A DNA stretch of 41,588 bases from Paraburkholderia piptadeniae (GTDB taxonomy: Bacteria; Pseudomonadota; Gammaproteobacteria; Burkholderiales; Burkholderiaceae). The stretch's first letter is position 1. Each line of letters starts with the position of its first letter. Below, piece after piece: positions 1 to 7,175 of this stretch. The position numbers and the translations under genes are program-made. Where the stretch lies: the NCBI RefSeq assembly GCF_900007165.1, contig NZ_CYGY02000101.1, positions 7,097 to 48,684 of the forward strand, given 5' to 3'. The notes below the pieces were generated by a model. That model searched no databases. It was not told the origin of the DNA and saw only the letters and a program-made list of their open reading frames with translations.

Positions 1-798
1 AAGCGGCTCGGCACGCTGCAACGCGAGCTGGGCGACTACCCGTATCAGCTGCTCGATGCGCGCGAGGTGCGCGAACGCCTGCCGGAGATCGGGCCGGATG
101 TGATCGGCGCGAGCTACACGCCGATGGACGGGCACGTCAATCCGCTCAAGCTGCTGCGCGCGTTGCATATGGGCATGCAGAGGCGCGGCGTGAAGCTCGT
201 CAACAGCGAGGAAGCGCTGCGCATCGCGCCCGAAAGCGGCGGTTTCGTCGTGCAGGGCAAGCGCGGCACGTATCGCGCGGCGCGCGTCGTGCTGGCTGCG
301 GGCCTCGGCAATCGCGCGCTTGCGCCGCACGTCGGGCTGCATGCGCCTGTCGCGCCGAATCGCGGCCAGGTGCTGATCAGCGAGCGCGTCGCGCCGTTCC
401 TGCACTACCCGACGCTCAACGTCCGTCAAACGGACGAAGGCACCATCCAGTTCGGCGATTCGATGGAAGAGGTCGGCTTCGACGATTTCACGACGACGCC
501 CGTCCTGTCCGATATCGCACGACGCGGCGTGCGCGCATTCCCGTTGCTGAAGAACGTGCGGCTCGTCCGCACCTGGGCCGCACTGCGGGTCTACAGCCCG
601 GACGGCTTTCCGATCTACGACGAGTCCGCGCGTCATCCGGGCGCATTCGTCGTCACGTGCCATAGCGGCGTGACGCTCGCCGCGGCGCACGCGCTGCGCG
701 TCGCGCCGTGGATCGCCGGTGCCGCGATGCCTGACGAAATTCCCGCTTTCTCGGGCAGCCGATTCACGGAATCCGCTGCTCTCATTCCCGCTCACTGA
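1..798 (+). CDS. FAD-dependent oxidoreductase, DAO family (5' end outside window)
   Basis: The reading frame is open from the first base and ends at TGA 796-798, so the N-terminal FAD-binding GxGxxG part lies upstream of the window and about 265 residues are visible. The visible part has the DAO-family look: a substrate-domain segment, a late Rossmann return strand (AARVVLAAGLGNRALAPHVG) and a C-terminal FAD-contact region (ARHPGAFVVTCHSGVTLAAA). Members of this family oxidise amines or amino acids to imines at a flavin. It is followed 7 bases later by a [2Fe-2S] protein gene, then by an HcnB-like flavoprotein and a second DAO protein. This matches heteromeric opine, hydroxyproline or glycine dehydrogenases. 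The substrate cannot be read from sequence. Two DAO subunits in one operon is unusual; one may be a separate enzyme. Confidence 0.88.
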   Translation, partial: KRLGTLQRELGDYPYQLLDAREVRERLPEIGPDVIGASYTPMDGHVNPLKLLRALHMGMQRRGVKLVNSEEALRIAPESGGFVVQGKRGTYRAARVVLAAGLGNRALAPHVGLHAPVAPNRGQVLISERVAPFLHYPTLNVRQTDEGTIQFGDSMEEVGFDDFTTTPVLSDIARRGVRAFPLLKNVRLVRTWAALRVYSPDGFPIYDESARHPGAFVVTCHSGVTLAAAHALRVAPWIAGAAMPDEIPAFSGSRFTESAALIPAH

Positions 799-805
799 AC
801 CCGCC

Positions 806-1153
806 ATGACTTCCACACCGCTACCGCTATTCAAGGCCCTGCCATGCGCCGATGCGTCCGTCGACATCTGGTTTAACGATCAGCCGCTGCGCGTGCCGGG
901 CAGCCGGTCGGTGGCCGCGGCGCTGCTTGCCGCCGGCATTGCGCGCTTTCGCGCGACGCCCGTCTCTGGCGCGCCGCGCGCGCCGTACTGCATGATGGGT
1001 GCGTGCTTCGAGTGTCTCGTCGAGATCGATGGCGTGCCGAGCCGGCAAAGCTGCATGGTGACCGTGCGCGATGGAATGCGCATCCGTTCGCAGGAAGGCG
1101 CGCGCGACCTGCCGCCCATCCCTGCATCACTGGAGGATGCTCATGGCCGCTGA
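806..1153 (+). CDS. (2Fe-2S)-binding small subunit, HcnA/SoxX-like
   Basis: A 115-residue ferredoxin-like protein. Four cysteines, C62-x4-C67-x2-C70-x12-C83, sit in the usual plant-type [2Fe-2S] loop (YCMMGACFEC) and coordinate the cluster. It probably passes electrons between the flavoprotein subunits of the same operon, as HcnA does in hydrogen cyanide synthase and the small subunits do in opine oxidases and D-hydroxyproline dehydrogenases. The ATG at 806 was chosen because residues from here match the family. An upstream in-frame ATG at 719 would overlap the preceding gene by about 80 bases and add a non-homologous tail. Its 3' end overlaps the next start by 11 bases, which suggests translational coupling. 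Confidence 0.88.
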   Translation: MTSTPLPLFKALPCADASVDIWFNDQPLRVPGSRSVAAALLAAGIARFRATPVSGAPRAPYCMMGACFECLVEIDGVPSRQSCMVTVRDGMRIRSQEGARDLPPIPASLEDAHGR

Positions 1154-2573
1154 ATACGAAGCAGGACTCGTGTCCGGCTTTGCCGCCGAAGCCGTCGATG
1201 TCGTGGTGGTCGGCGCCGGTCCCGCCGGCATGAGCGCGGCGACGCGCGCGGCGCGCGCGGGGCTGTCCGTCGTGCTGCTCGATGAGCAGGATGCCGTAGG
1301 CGGGCAGATCTATCACGCGATCGGCCGCGCCGATGGGCGCCGCAAGGAGATTCTCGGCCCCGACTACGCCGCGGGCGCCGCCGTCGCCGACGCGTTCGCA
1401 CGCTCCGGAGCGCGGCATGTCGCGCATGCGTCGGTGTGGCAGGTCACGGGCGAGCGTTCCGTGCATTACCTCAAGGACGGCAAGGTCGGCAGCTTCGACG
1501 CGCGGCGCGTGATTCTCGCGACAGGCGCGCTCGAGCGTCCGTTCCCGATTCCCGGCTGGACGCTGACAGGCGTGCTGACGGCGGGCGCCGCGCAAATCCT
1601 GTTGAAAAGCGCGGGCGAAGTGCCCACTGAGGCGCCGGTGCTGGCGGGCTGCGGGCCGCTGCTGTATCTGCTCGGCTGGCAGTACGTGCGCGCCGGCGTG
1701 CCGATCCGCGCGCTTGTCGATACGACGCGTCACGAGGACCGCTGGCGAGCGAAAAAGCACCTGCTGTCCGCGCTGCGAGCGTGGCCGTTTCTGAGCAAGG
1801 GCTTGCAACTGATCCGCACGCTGCGCGATGCCGGCGTGCCCATCCACGAAGCCGCCGACGATCTGCGTATCGAGTCGACGAAGGACAGCGATGGCGTCGA
1901 GCGCGCCGCCGCGCTGTGCTTCACGTCGCAGGGACGCGCGCACCGTATCGAAGCCAAGGTAATCCTGCTGCATCAGGGCGTCGTGCCGAACACGCAGTTC
2001 ACGCTCTCGTTGCGCGCGCAACACCACTGGGACACAGCACAGCTGTGCTTCGCGCCTTCCGCCGATGCATGGGGCGAGCTCGACGTGCCCGGCATCTTCA
2101 TCGCGGGCGACGGCGGCGGGATCGGCGGCGCGCTGGCAGCGGCCGAACAGGGTGCGTTGAGCGCGCTGCAGGCCGCGTGCCAGCTGGGCGCAATCGATGC
2201 CGCCACGCGCGATCGCGAAGCCGCGCCGCATCGCCGTGCGCTCGCGCAGGTGCTGCGCATCCGTCCGTTCCTGGACAGCCTGTACCGTCCGCGCGACGCG
2301 AACCGCATTCCGCACGACGACGTGATCGTCTGCCGCTGCGAGGAAGTGACGGCGGGTGACGTGCGCGGCTTTGTCGAGTTGGGCTGCCTTGGCCCGAACC
2401 AGGCGAAATCGTTTGGACGCTGCGGCATGGGACCGTGCCAGGGGCGCATGTGCGGCCTGACTGTCACCGAAATCATCGCGAATGCCCGCAAGGTTTCGCC
2501 GGACGAAGTGGGCTACTACCGCATCCGTCCGCCGATCAAGCCGCTCACACTCGGAGAACTCGCCGGTGAATGA
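1143..2573 (+). CDS. FAD/NAD(P)-dependent oxidoreductase with BFD-like cysteine cluster (HcnB/OoxA-like)
   Basis: A 476-residue pyridine-nucleotide-disulfide-type flavoprotein. The FAD-binding motif GAGPAG is at residues 24-29. A second nucleotide-binding region lies mid-protein (LAGCGPLLYLLGWQY), and a late GD motif (GIFIAGDGGGIGGALAA) contacts FAD. The C-terminal ~90 residues contain a cysteine-rich CRCEEV ... GRCGMGPCQGRMCG segment like bacterioferritin-associated ferredoxin, expected to hold another [2Fe-2S] cluster. This architecture is typical of HcnB, opine oxidase A and the alpha subunit of D-hydroxyproline dehydrogenase. The start at 1143 follows a GGAGG at about 1131 and overlaps the previous gene. 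Much longer 5' extensions in the same frame are spurious. The substrate is unknown; the role as electron-transfer subunit is inferred from the neighbours. Confidence 0.9.
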   Translation: MAAEYEAGLVSGFAAEAVDVVVVGAGPAGMSAATRAARAGLSVVLLDEQDAVGGQIYHAIGRADGRRKEILGPDYAAGAAVADAFARSGARHVAHASVWQVTGERSVHYLKDGKVGSFDARRVILATGALERPFPIPGWTLTGVLTAGAAQILLKSAGEVPTEAPVLAGCGPLLYLLGWQYVRAGVPIRALVDTTRHEDRWRAKKHLLSALRAWPFLSKGLQLIRTLRDAGVPIHEAADDLRIESTKDSDGVERAAALCFTSQGRAHRIEAKVILLHQGVVPNTQFTLSLRAQHHWDTAQLCFAPSADAWGELDVPGIFIAGDGGGIGGALAAAEQGALSALQAACQLGAIDAATRDREAAPHRRALAQVLRIRPFLDSLYRPRDANRIPHDDVIVCRCEEVTAGDVRGFVELGCLGPNQAKSFGRCGMGPCQGRMCGLTVTEIIANARKVSPDEVGYYRIRPPIKPLTLGELAGE

Positions 2574-3747
2574 CACCGCCATGTCCACCTCCGGCGCGCC
2601 GCGCGAAGCCGATGTCCTCGTGATCGGCGGCGGCCTGCACGGGTCGAGCAGCGCGTTCCATATGGCAGTGCGCGGCGCAAAAGTGATCGTGCTCGAAGCC
2701 GACTACGTCGGGCGGCATTCGTCGGGCGTCAACGCCGGCGGCGTGCGCACGCTCGGGCGGCCGCTGCCTGAAATTCCGCTTGCGCTGATGTCGCGTGAAA
2801 TCTGGCACACGTTGCGCGACACGATTGCCGACGACGGCGGCTTCGTGCCTTCCGGGCAACTGAAGATCGCGGAAACGGACGCCGAGCTCGACGAATGTCG
2901 CGCGCGCGTCGCGCTGCTCGAAGCACACGGCTTCACGCACGAGAAGCTGATCGATCGCGCCACCGTGCGCGAACTCGAGCCTGCGCTTGCGCCGCACGTG
3001 ACGGGTGGCATCTGGGTCGAGCGCGACGGCTACGCGTTGCCCTATAAAACGACGACGGCCTTCCGGCTCGCCGCGCAACAACACGGCGCACAGTTCTTCG
3101 AAGTCACGAGCGCCCGCCGCATCGAGCAGCGCGGCACGCGTTGGTTCGCGCATACGCCGCGCGGCCTGTTCAGCGCGGAGAAGCTCGTGATCACGGCGGG
3201 TGCATGGGCGGGCCAGCTCGCCGAGCAGGTCGGAGAGCGCGTGCCTGTTCACCCCGAAGGCCTGATGCTGATGGTCACGCATCGCGTCGCGCCGTTCTGC
3301 CGCGCGACGCTCGGCGCAACGGGGCGTCCGCTGTCGTTCAAGCAGTTCGACAACGGGACGGTCGTGATTGGCGGCAAGCTGATCGGCATTGCCGACCTGG
3401 CTGGGCGGCATGGCGAAGTCGACTTCGCACGCCTTGTTCGCAGCGCAAATACCGTTGTCGACCTGTTTCCGCATTTGCGGCATCTCGGCATCAATCGCGC
3501 GTGGGCGGGCGTTGAAGCCTTCACCGACGACTCGCTGCCCGTGATCTCCCCGAGTCGCCGCGCGTCGGATCTCGTCTATTCGTTCGGCTATTGCGGCAGC
3601 GGATTCCAGCTTGGGCCCGGATGTGGACGGCTCGTGTCCGAACTCGTGCTCGACGGCGAGGCTTCGTTGCCGCTCGACGCGTTCGCGATCGAGCGCTTCA
3701 CCGTGCATGACACGTCGGTTCCGGAGGCAAGTGCCATCACACACTGA
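2566..3747 (+). CDS. FAD-dependent oxidoreductase, DAO family (HcnC/beta-subunit-like)
   Basis: About 393 residues. The N-terminal Rossmann motif VLVIGGGLHGSSSAFHMA binds FAD, followed by an HSSGVNAGGVR segment typical of sarcosine oxidase and D-amino acid dehydrogenase relatives. The C-terminal SFGYCGSGFQLGPGCGRLVSEL segment closes the FAD site. It is the likely catalytic subunit of the amine or imino-acid dehydrogenase made by this operon. The start is a choice between GTG 2566, which has GGAGA nine bases upstream and overlaps the previous stop by 8 bases, and ATG 2581, which lacks an obvious ribosome site. I prefer GTG. The very long frame back to 2482 is an artefact. Confidence is high for family, low for substrate. 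Confidence 0.9.
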   Translation: MNDTAMSTSGAPREADVLVIGGGLHGSSSAFHMAVRGAKVIVLEADYVGRHSSGVNAGGVRTLGRPLPEIPLALMSREIWHTLRDTIADDGGFVPSGQLKIAETDAELDECRARVALLEAHGFTHEKLIDRATVRELEPALAPHVTGGIWVERDGYALPYKTTTAFRLAAQQHGAQFFEVTSARRIEQRGTRWFAHTPRGLFSAEKLVITAGAWAGQLAEQVGERVPVHPEGLMLMVTHRVAPFCRATLGATGRPLSFKQFDNGTVVIGGKLIGIADLAGRHGEVDFARLVRSANTVVDLFPHLRHLGINRAWAGVEAFTDDSLPVISPSRRASDLVYSFGYCGSGFQLGPGCGRLVSELVLDGEASLPLDAFAIERFTVHDTSVPEASAITH

Positions 3748-3834
3748 TTCACACGCCCTGCCCGGGCGCGCCTTCCTGCCGCGCGAAACTGCGGCAACCA
3801 ATCCCTTCGACCATGCAACGGAGCAAACCAGCGT

Positions 3835-4188
3835 ATGTCCGATATCGTGAGAATCGAAACGAATCAACGCATGAGCCGTGTCGTCAAGGCGGCGGGACTC
3901 GTGTTCATCGGCGGCCAGACGTCGAACGACAAGACGCCGGACGTGAAGGTGCAAACGGCGAGCGTGCTCGATAAGATCGAGAGCTTCCTAGAGAAAGCAG
4001 GCGTCGACAAGTCGCGCCTCGTGTCCGCCCAGGTGTGGCTTGCCAACATCGAGCGCGACTTTGCCGGGATGAACAGCGTGTGGGATGCGTGGATACCGGC
4101 CGGCTGCGCGCCGACTTGTGCGACGGTTGAAGCGAGGCTCGCCGCGCCCGAGTTGCTGGTCGAAATTGCGGTTATTGGCCTTGCATAG
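3835..4188 (+). CDS. Rid family protein (YjgF/YER057c/UK114 superfamily) lacking the usual arginine
   Basis: A 117-residue protein with the full Rid fold signature: MSRVVKAAGLVFIGGQT near the N-terminus, a central helix region (VLDKIESFLEKAGVDKSRLV) and the C-terminal VEARLAAPELLVEIAVIG strand. Classic RidA enzymes hydrolyse reactive imines and enamines released by amino-acid oxidising enzymes, which fits its place 87 bases after the flavoprotein genes. The arginine that binds the substrate carboxylate in RidA (in a P-T/A-R-x-x-V-E context) is replaced: here the stretch reads APTCATVEARL. Rid subfamilies without this arginine are known and generally lack the canonical imine hydrolase activity, so its chemistry may differ. 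Probably co-transcribed with the operon. Confidence 0.9.
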   Translation: MSDIVRIETNQRMSRVVKAAGLVFIGGQTSNDKTPDVKVQTASVLDKIESFLEKAGVDKSRLVSAQVWLANIERDFAGMNSVWDAWIPAGCAPTCATVEARLAAPELLVEIAVIGLA

Positions 4189-4271
4189 CGGCGAGCGAAG
4201 AACACGTATTACAACGCAGGGAAGTCGACGGTTTCGTACTCGAGTGCGCCGACAAGCTGCTTCAGACATGC

Positions 4272-4286
4272 TCGACTTTAAGTCGA
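4272..4286. promoter_or_regulatory. Perfect palindrome upstream of parDE
   Basis: TCGACTT-T-AAGTCGA: two perfect 7-base arms around a single T, about 20 bases upstream of the parDE operator. It could be an accessory operator. It has no following T-tract, so it is a poor terminator. Function is inferred only from position and symmetry. Confidence 0.4.
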
Positions 4287-4305
4287 TACGCTACTGATAG
4301 CGCAG

Positions 4306-4336
4306 TTTGGCAAAATTTGCCAAATCGTGCTAAAGT
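4306..4336 (+). promoter_or_regulatory. parDE promoter with embedded palindromic operator
   Basis: TTTGGCAAA-A-TTTGCCAAA (4306-4324) is a perfect 9-base inverted repeat around a single A, typical of a ribbon-helix-helix operator. It overlaps a good sigma-70-like promoter: TTGGCA at 4308-4313, a 17-base spacer, and TAAAGT at 4331-4336. A repressor bound here would block the -35 element and spacer, giving the usual autoregulation of a toxin-antitoxin operon. The predicted start of transcription falls at about 4343, the A of the parD ATG. The spacing and symmetry are seen directly; regulation is inferred. Confidence 0.6.
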
Positions 4337-4342
4337 TGTTTC

Positions 4343-4579
4343 ATGACCACGATGAACATTTCCCTGCCGGATTCGCTGAAGGACTACGTCGACGAACAGG
4401 TCGGCGAGGGCGGCTACGGCACGAGCAGCGAGTACGTCCGCGAACTGATCCGAAAGGACCAGGATCGCAAGCGTCTGCGCGCGATGATCTTGCAAGGCGC
4501 GACGTCAGGCCTCGCAGCCCCTGCCGACGCCGACTACTTCGAATCGTTGCGTGCTCGCGTGCGTACTTCTCGCAAATGA
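4343..4579 (+). CDS. parD: Type II antitoxin, ParD family (ribbon-helix-helix)
   Basis: A 78-residue protein starting MTTMNISLPDSLKDYVDEQV, the standard ParD/CopG ribbon strand and first helix, followed by GGYGTSSEYVRELIRKDQ for the second helix. The C-terminal ~35 residues are the flexible toxin-binding tail. It should neutralise the ParE toxin encoded next and repress the promoter through the palindrome just upstream. No Shine-Dalgarno sequence is visible before the ATG, and the mapped -10 element predicts a leaderless transcript. Its stop overlaps the toxin start (ATGA). A small, self-contained addiction or stress module, possibly acquired horizontally. Confidence 0.92.
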   Translation: MTTMNISLPDSLKDYVDEQVGEGGYGTSSEYVRELIRKDQDRKRLRAMILQGATSGLAAPADADYFESLRARVRTSRK

Positions 4580-4914
4580 CGGCCAAGCCCGTCATCCCGA
4601 CGCGGCTGGCCAGGCAGGACGTAGAGAACGAGGTAACGCATTACCTTGTAGGCGAAGGCTCGGAGCAGGCAGCGCTCGGATTCATCGCGGAGATCGAGCA
4701 GGCATACGAGCGTCTCTCCAGGCACCCCAACATCGGGTCTCCCCGTTACGCGTATGAGCTGGACATACCGGGCCTGCGGTCGTGGCCGCTTGATCGCTAT
4801 CCGCACCTGATCTTCTACATTGAGCGCAAGGCTCACGTCGAAGTCTGGCGCGTGCTCCATGGCAAGCGTGATATTCCGGCGTGGCTGGAAAGCAACGACG
4901 GTGAGATCCATTGA
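4576..4914 (+). CDS. parE: Type II toxin, ParE/RelE superfamily
   Basis: 112 residues with ParE features: an N-terminal helical hairpin (ARQDVENEVTHYLVGEG, AALGFIAEIEQAYERLSRHPNIG), then the strand-rich core SWPLDRYPHLIFYIERKAHVEVWRVLHGKRDIPAWL, which contains the family YRVLH-like motif as WRVLHGKRDI. Characterised ParE proteins poison DNA gyrase; other superfamily members cleave mRNA. The start ATG at 4576 overlaps the parD stop by four bases, so translation is coupled. An upstream in-frame extension reaching 4327 is only the shadow of parD. The gene appears intact, with a normal length of about 95-115 residues. Confidence 0.92.
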   Translation: MTAKPVIPTRLARQDVENEVTHYLVGEGSEQAALGFIAEIEQAYERLSRHPNIGSPRYAYELDIPGLRSWPLDRYPHLIFYIERKAHVEVWRVLHGKRDIPAWLESNDGEIH

Positions 4915-5611
4915 CACCGTCCGCACGGCACCAGGCCTGCGAGCAGCCTTCAGTGGCATCGCGGGCTTTTTCAACACGAAATCGGGCATTTGCCGCACGA
5001 GCTGGATGCGCGCCTCGCGCAGCTCGTCCGCCGTGGCTGTCGTCAGCCCTTCATCCGCGATGATCGCCGCAAGCGCGTCGCGGGTGTCCGGATCGCGCAG
5101 CGGCTTAAGGGATTTAAGGGGCGTCGTCCCTGTCACTACACGGGTTCCTTTTGGTCTGCGCGTGGATGACTGCGCCCGACGTGCCCGCCTGCGAGCAGAA
5201 GCGTGCAACGCCAGTACTGCATTCAGGCATCAACGGGCATGAGCATATGAAGGGTGAACCGTTGCCAGGCGCGTACCTGCAAACCGATCTTCGCGCCAGT
5301 CTGTTTTTCGATCAAGACGCGTAGTCAAGGTTTGTTACTATGCAACGAATACACCAAACAGGCACGAGAACTGCAATCGGATATCTCGAATGCACCGAAC
5401 GCATAGAATATATCGGAACGGGCACTCTCTTCATCGCGACCGCCATACGCCAATTACGTTTTTGAGTCGCGCTTCCGACGCGTCGTCCAGTGCACGTCTA
5501 AGACGTGCGGCGTAACATACGCGATCTCATGAGGCCGTTCTGGAGCCCATCGATGCAGCATCACTTCGATGCCGTTGTCATTGGCATGGCGCGCGCGATT
5601 TTCGCGACATA
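4915..5611. other. Gene-poor stretch with possible decayed coding remnant
   Basis: No convincing intact gene. On the minus strand, about 4918-5140 translates into a protein-like stretch (for example DALAAIIADEGLTTATADELREA) with normal codon bias. It runs on into the antisense of parE with no clear start, so it may be the tail of a lost gene. From about 5290 to 5560 the base composition becomes more AT-rich and both strands are broken by stops. I see no tRNA, promoter or repeat that I can support here. Confidence 0.4.
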
Positions 5612-5870
5612 ATGACTGCGGGCATGCCTCATACGACTTTGAGCAGCGCGATGCGGCTATCCGTCGGAGGTAACGGTTGCAGTCTATACATGGCCTCGGG
5701 ATTGCAGGTCAGGGCGGACCTGCGGGCCTCGATGGAATCTGCCGGGAACGTCCCCATCTCCCACGACGGGCTGAGAGCCGCCTGGACGTCATCGGGTTTG
5801 TGTTCCCGTCGGTCCGACCTCGTTCGCCATCACACGTTTTGCCTCACCCTGCGCAAGACTGTGGTTTGAC
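5612..5870 (-). ncRNA. Candidate bridge-RNA region of the IS110/IS1111 element
   Basis: IS110-family elements encode a structured bridge RNA in a non-coding end; in the IS1111 branch it lies downstream of the transposase, and this is that flank. No gene is supported here. GC-rich, hairpin-forming sequence is visible, including GCAGGTC ... GACCTGC at about 5705-5724 (7-base arms, 6-base loop), and a CGCGA ... TCGCG type pair close to the presumed outer end near 5595. The bridge-RNA call is inferred from family knowledge and position; the target-binding and donor-binding loops were not identified. Confidence 0.3.
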
Positions 5871-6923
5871 TCAAATGCTCTCGGCTGACTGTGGCCCGCT
5901 TGCGCGAGGTCGCGCGCTGACGTGCTGCCGGTCATACGTCTGGCCGTGCGCGAGCAGTGCCCAGGCGGTGCGGGCCATCTTGTTGGCCAGTGCGACGATA
6001 ACGACGTTCACCGGGCGCCGCTTCAGGAGCTCCTCGACCCACTCGGGGCGCTGTTTCGAACGGGTCACGACGATGCGCGCGCCGTGTATGAACAGCTTGC
6101 GCAGATAGGGGTCGCCACGTTTGCTGATGTGGCCCAGGCGGATCTTGCCGCCGCTGCCAGTTTGCGCAGGCACCAGGCCCAGACTGGCAGCAAAGATTCG
6201 TCCAGAGCGGAACGCGTCGGGCGAGCCCATCACGCCAACCGTCGCGGTGGCTGTCAAGGGGCCGATACCGTTGATGGTTGCGAGGGTCTGTGCGTCGGGA
6301 TCGGCTTTCATCCAGTTGAGGTTTTCGCGCTCGGCCTCGGTGATGTCCGTCTCCAGTTGCCGTAGGTGCGCCATCTGGCGCTGCAGGGCGCGCCAGATGA
6401 GCGGCGGTACGGTCTGCTCAATCTCGGCGATGCGTGCGCGCAGTTCGTTCATCAGTGCCTTGCGGCCGTAGCGGAAGTGCAGGCCGTATTCGCCGAGCAA
6501 GCCGCGGATCTGGTTGACCTGGCGCGTGCGGGTGTCGACGAGTCCGGAGCGGATCCGGTGCAGACTCAGGATGGCCTGCTGCGCTTCGCTCTTGATCGCC
6601 ACAGTGCGCATACCCGGTTGCTGGGCGGCTGTCCAGATCGCCCGTGCATCTGCTGCATCGGTCTTGTTGGTCTGGACAAAGGGGCGCACGTATTTGGCGT
6701 GTAACAGGATGGCCTGGTGCCCGAGGCTGACGATCTTGCGGGCCCACCAGTGAGCACCGCTACATGCCTCCAGTGCCACACGGCCTGGCTCCCGCTTGCC
6801 CAGAAAGCGGATCAGCTGGTCGCGGCTGAAGCGGCGGTTGAAGACCTCGCCCGATTCCGGGTCCACCCAGTAAAGCTGGAACACGGACTTTGCAATGTCC
6901 AGTCCGTATGTCGTAGCATTCAT
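5871..6923 (-). CDS. IS110-family transposase (DEDD recombinase)
   Basis: 350 residues and apparently intact. The N-terminal DEDD RuvC-like domain has D9 (GLDIAK), E52 (ALEACSG), D89 and D92 (TNKTDAADARAIW). The C-terminal IS116/IS110/IS902 domain starts around LATINGIGPLTATATVG and continues through AASLGLVPAQTGSGGK and HISKRGDPYLRKLFIHGAR. Such enzymes catalyse RNA-guided recombination of a circular intermediate. The ATG is preceded by an AAGGAGAG ribosome site. No frameshift or missing catalytic residue is visible, so the element may still be active. It reads in the same direction as the T6SS operon but is separated from it by the TnpB remnant. Confidence 0.93.
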   Translation of the reverse strand: MNATTYGLDIAKSVFQLYWVDPESGEVFNRRFSRDQLIRFLGKREPGRVALEACSGAHWWARKIVSLGHQAILLHAKYVRPFVQTNKTDAADARAIWTAAQQPGMRTVAIKSEAQQAILSLHRIRSGLVDTRTRQVNQIRGLLGEYGLHFRYGRKALMNELRARIAEIEQTVPPLIWRALQRQMAHLRQLETDITEAERENLNWMKADPDAQTLATINGIGPLTATATVGVMGSPDAFRSGRIFAASLGLVPAQTGSGGKIRLGHISKRGDPYLRKLFIHGARIVVTRSKQRPEWVEELLKRRPVNVVIVALANKMARTAWALLAHGQTYDRQHVSARPRASGPQSAESI

Positions 6924-7095
6924 TTGGGCTCTCCTTACCTCAAGTGACTGGCTGAACTTTCACTTTGACACGTCGATGCCGTTGGTCAAGCGGGAGCCCC
7001 GCACCAACCCCCAAGACCCGGTTCAACGGATTTTGAAATCTGGCCACTCAGATATCGACGTCGTCGGGAGAATTTCCGTTAAGGGTTGCGTCGCA

Positions 7096-7163
7096 GGTTG
7101 TCCCACGGGCGGGCGGCGGGTCGCCTCTCTCGACCATGACGACCGCCCGACGGTGGGGCAACC
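7096..7163 (-). ncRNA. Long imperfect hairpin 3' of the tnpB remnant, candidate omega-RNA scaffold
   Basis: Bases 7096-7116 pair with 7143-7163 in 19 of 21 positions (18 Watson-Crick, one G-U). The 26-base loop contains a second nested stem, GGTCG (7119-7123) with CGACC (7131-7135). The structure lies immediately downstream of the decayed tnpB gene in that gene's orientation, where IS200/IS605-type elements encode the omega-RNA (reRNA) that guides TnpB. Pairing is seen directly; identity as omega-RNA is inferred. The right element end and any guide segment would lie at about 6960-7090. Confidence 0.45.
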
Positions 7164-7175
7164 CGCATGGCGGGA

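Larger units (their letters stand above)
5590..6960 (-). mobile_element. IS110-family element, IS1111-like subgroup (ends not resolved)
   Basis: Contains one intact DEDD transposase gene (5871-6923, minus) and a non-coding flank of about 250 bases downstream of it. The transposase resembles the IS1111 branch. IS110-family elements lack classical terminal inverted repeats and flanking duplications, so the ends cannot be set by eye; the limits given are approximate. Insertion appears to have been next to the older TnpB remnant at 7.0-7.5 kb. No second copy lies in this window. Confidence 0.6.

Noticed and set aside
873..2588. Long open frame of 571 residues antisense to the HcnB-like gene
   Set aside because: Arginine/alanine-rich composition with no domain; a typical mirror frame in GC-rich DNA. 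The plus-strand gene has clear FAD motifs and ribosome sites.
2545..3954. 469-residue minus-strand frame opposite the DAO gene and the Rid gene
   Set aside because: Crosses two real genes and an intergenic gap with no homology pattern; codon-bias artefact.
5677..6108. 143-residue plus-strand frame running into the transposase region
   Set aside because: Its second half is the antisense of the transposase C-terminus and the first half has no coding signature; better explained as the non-coding IS end.
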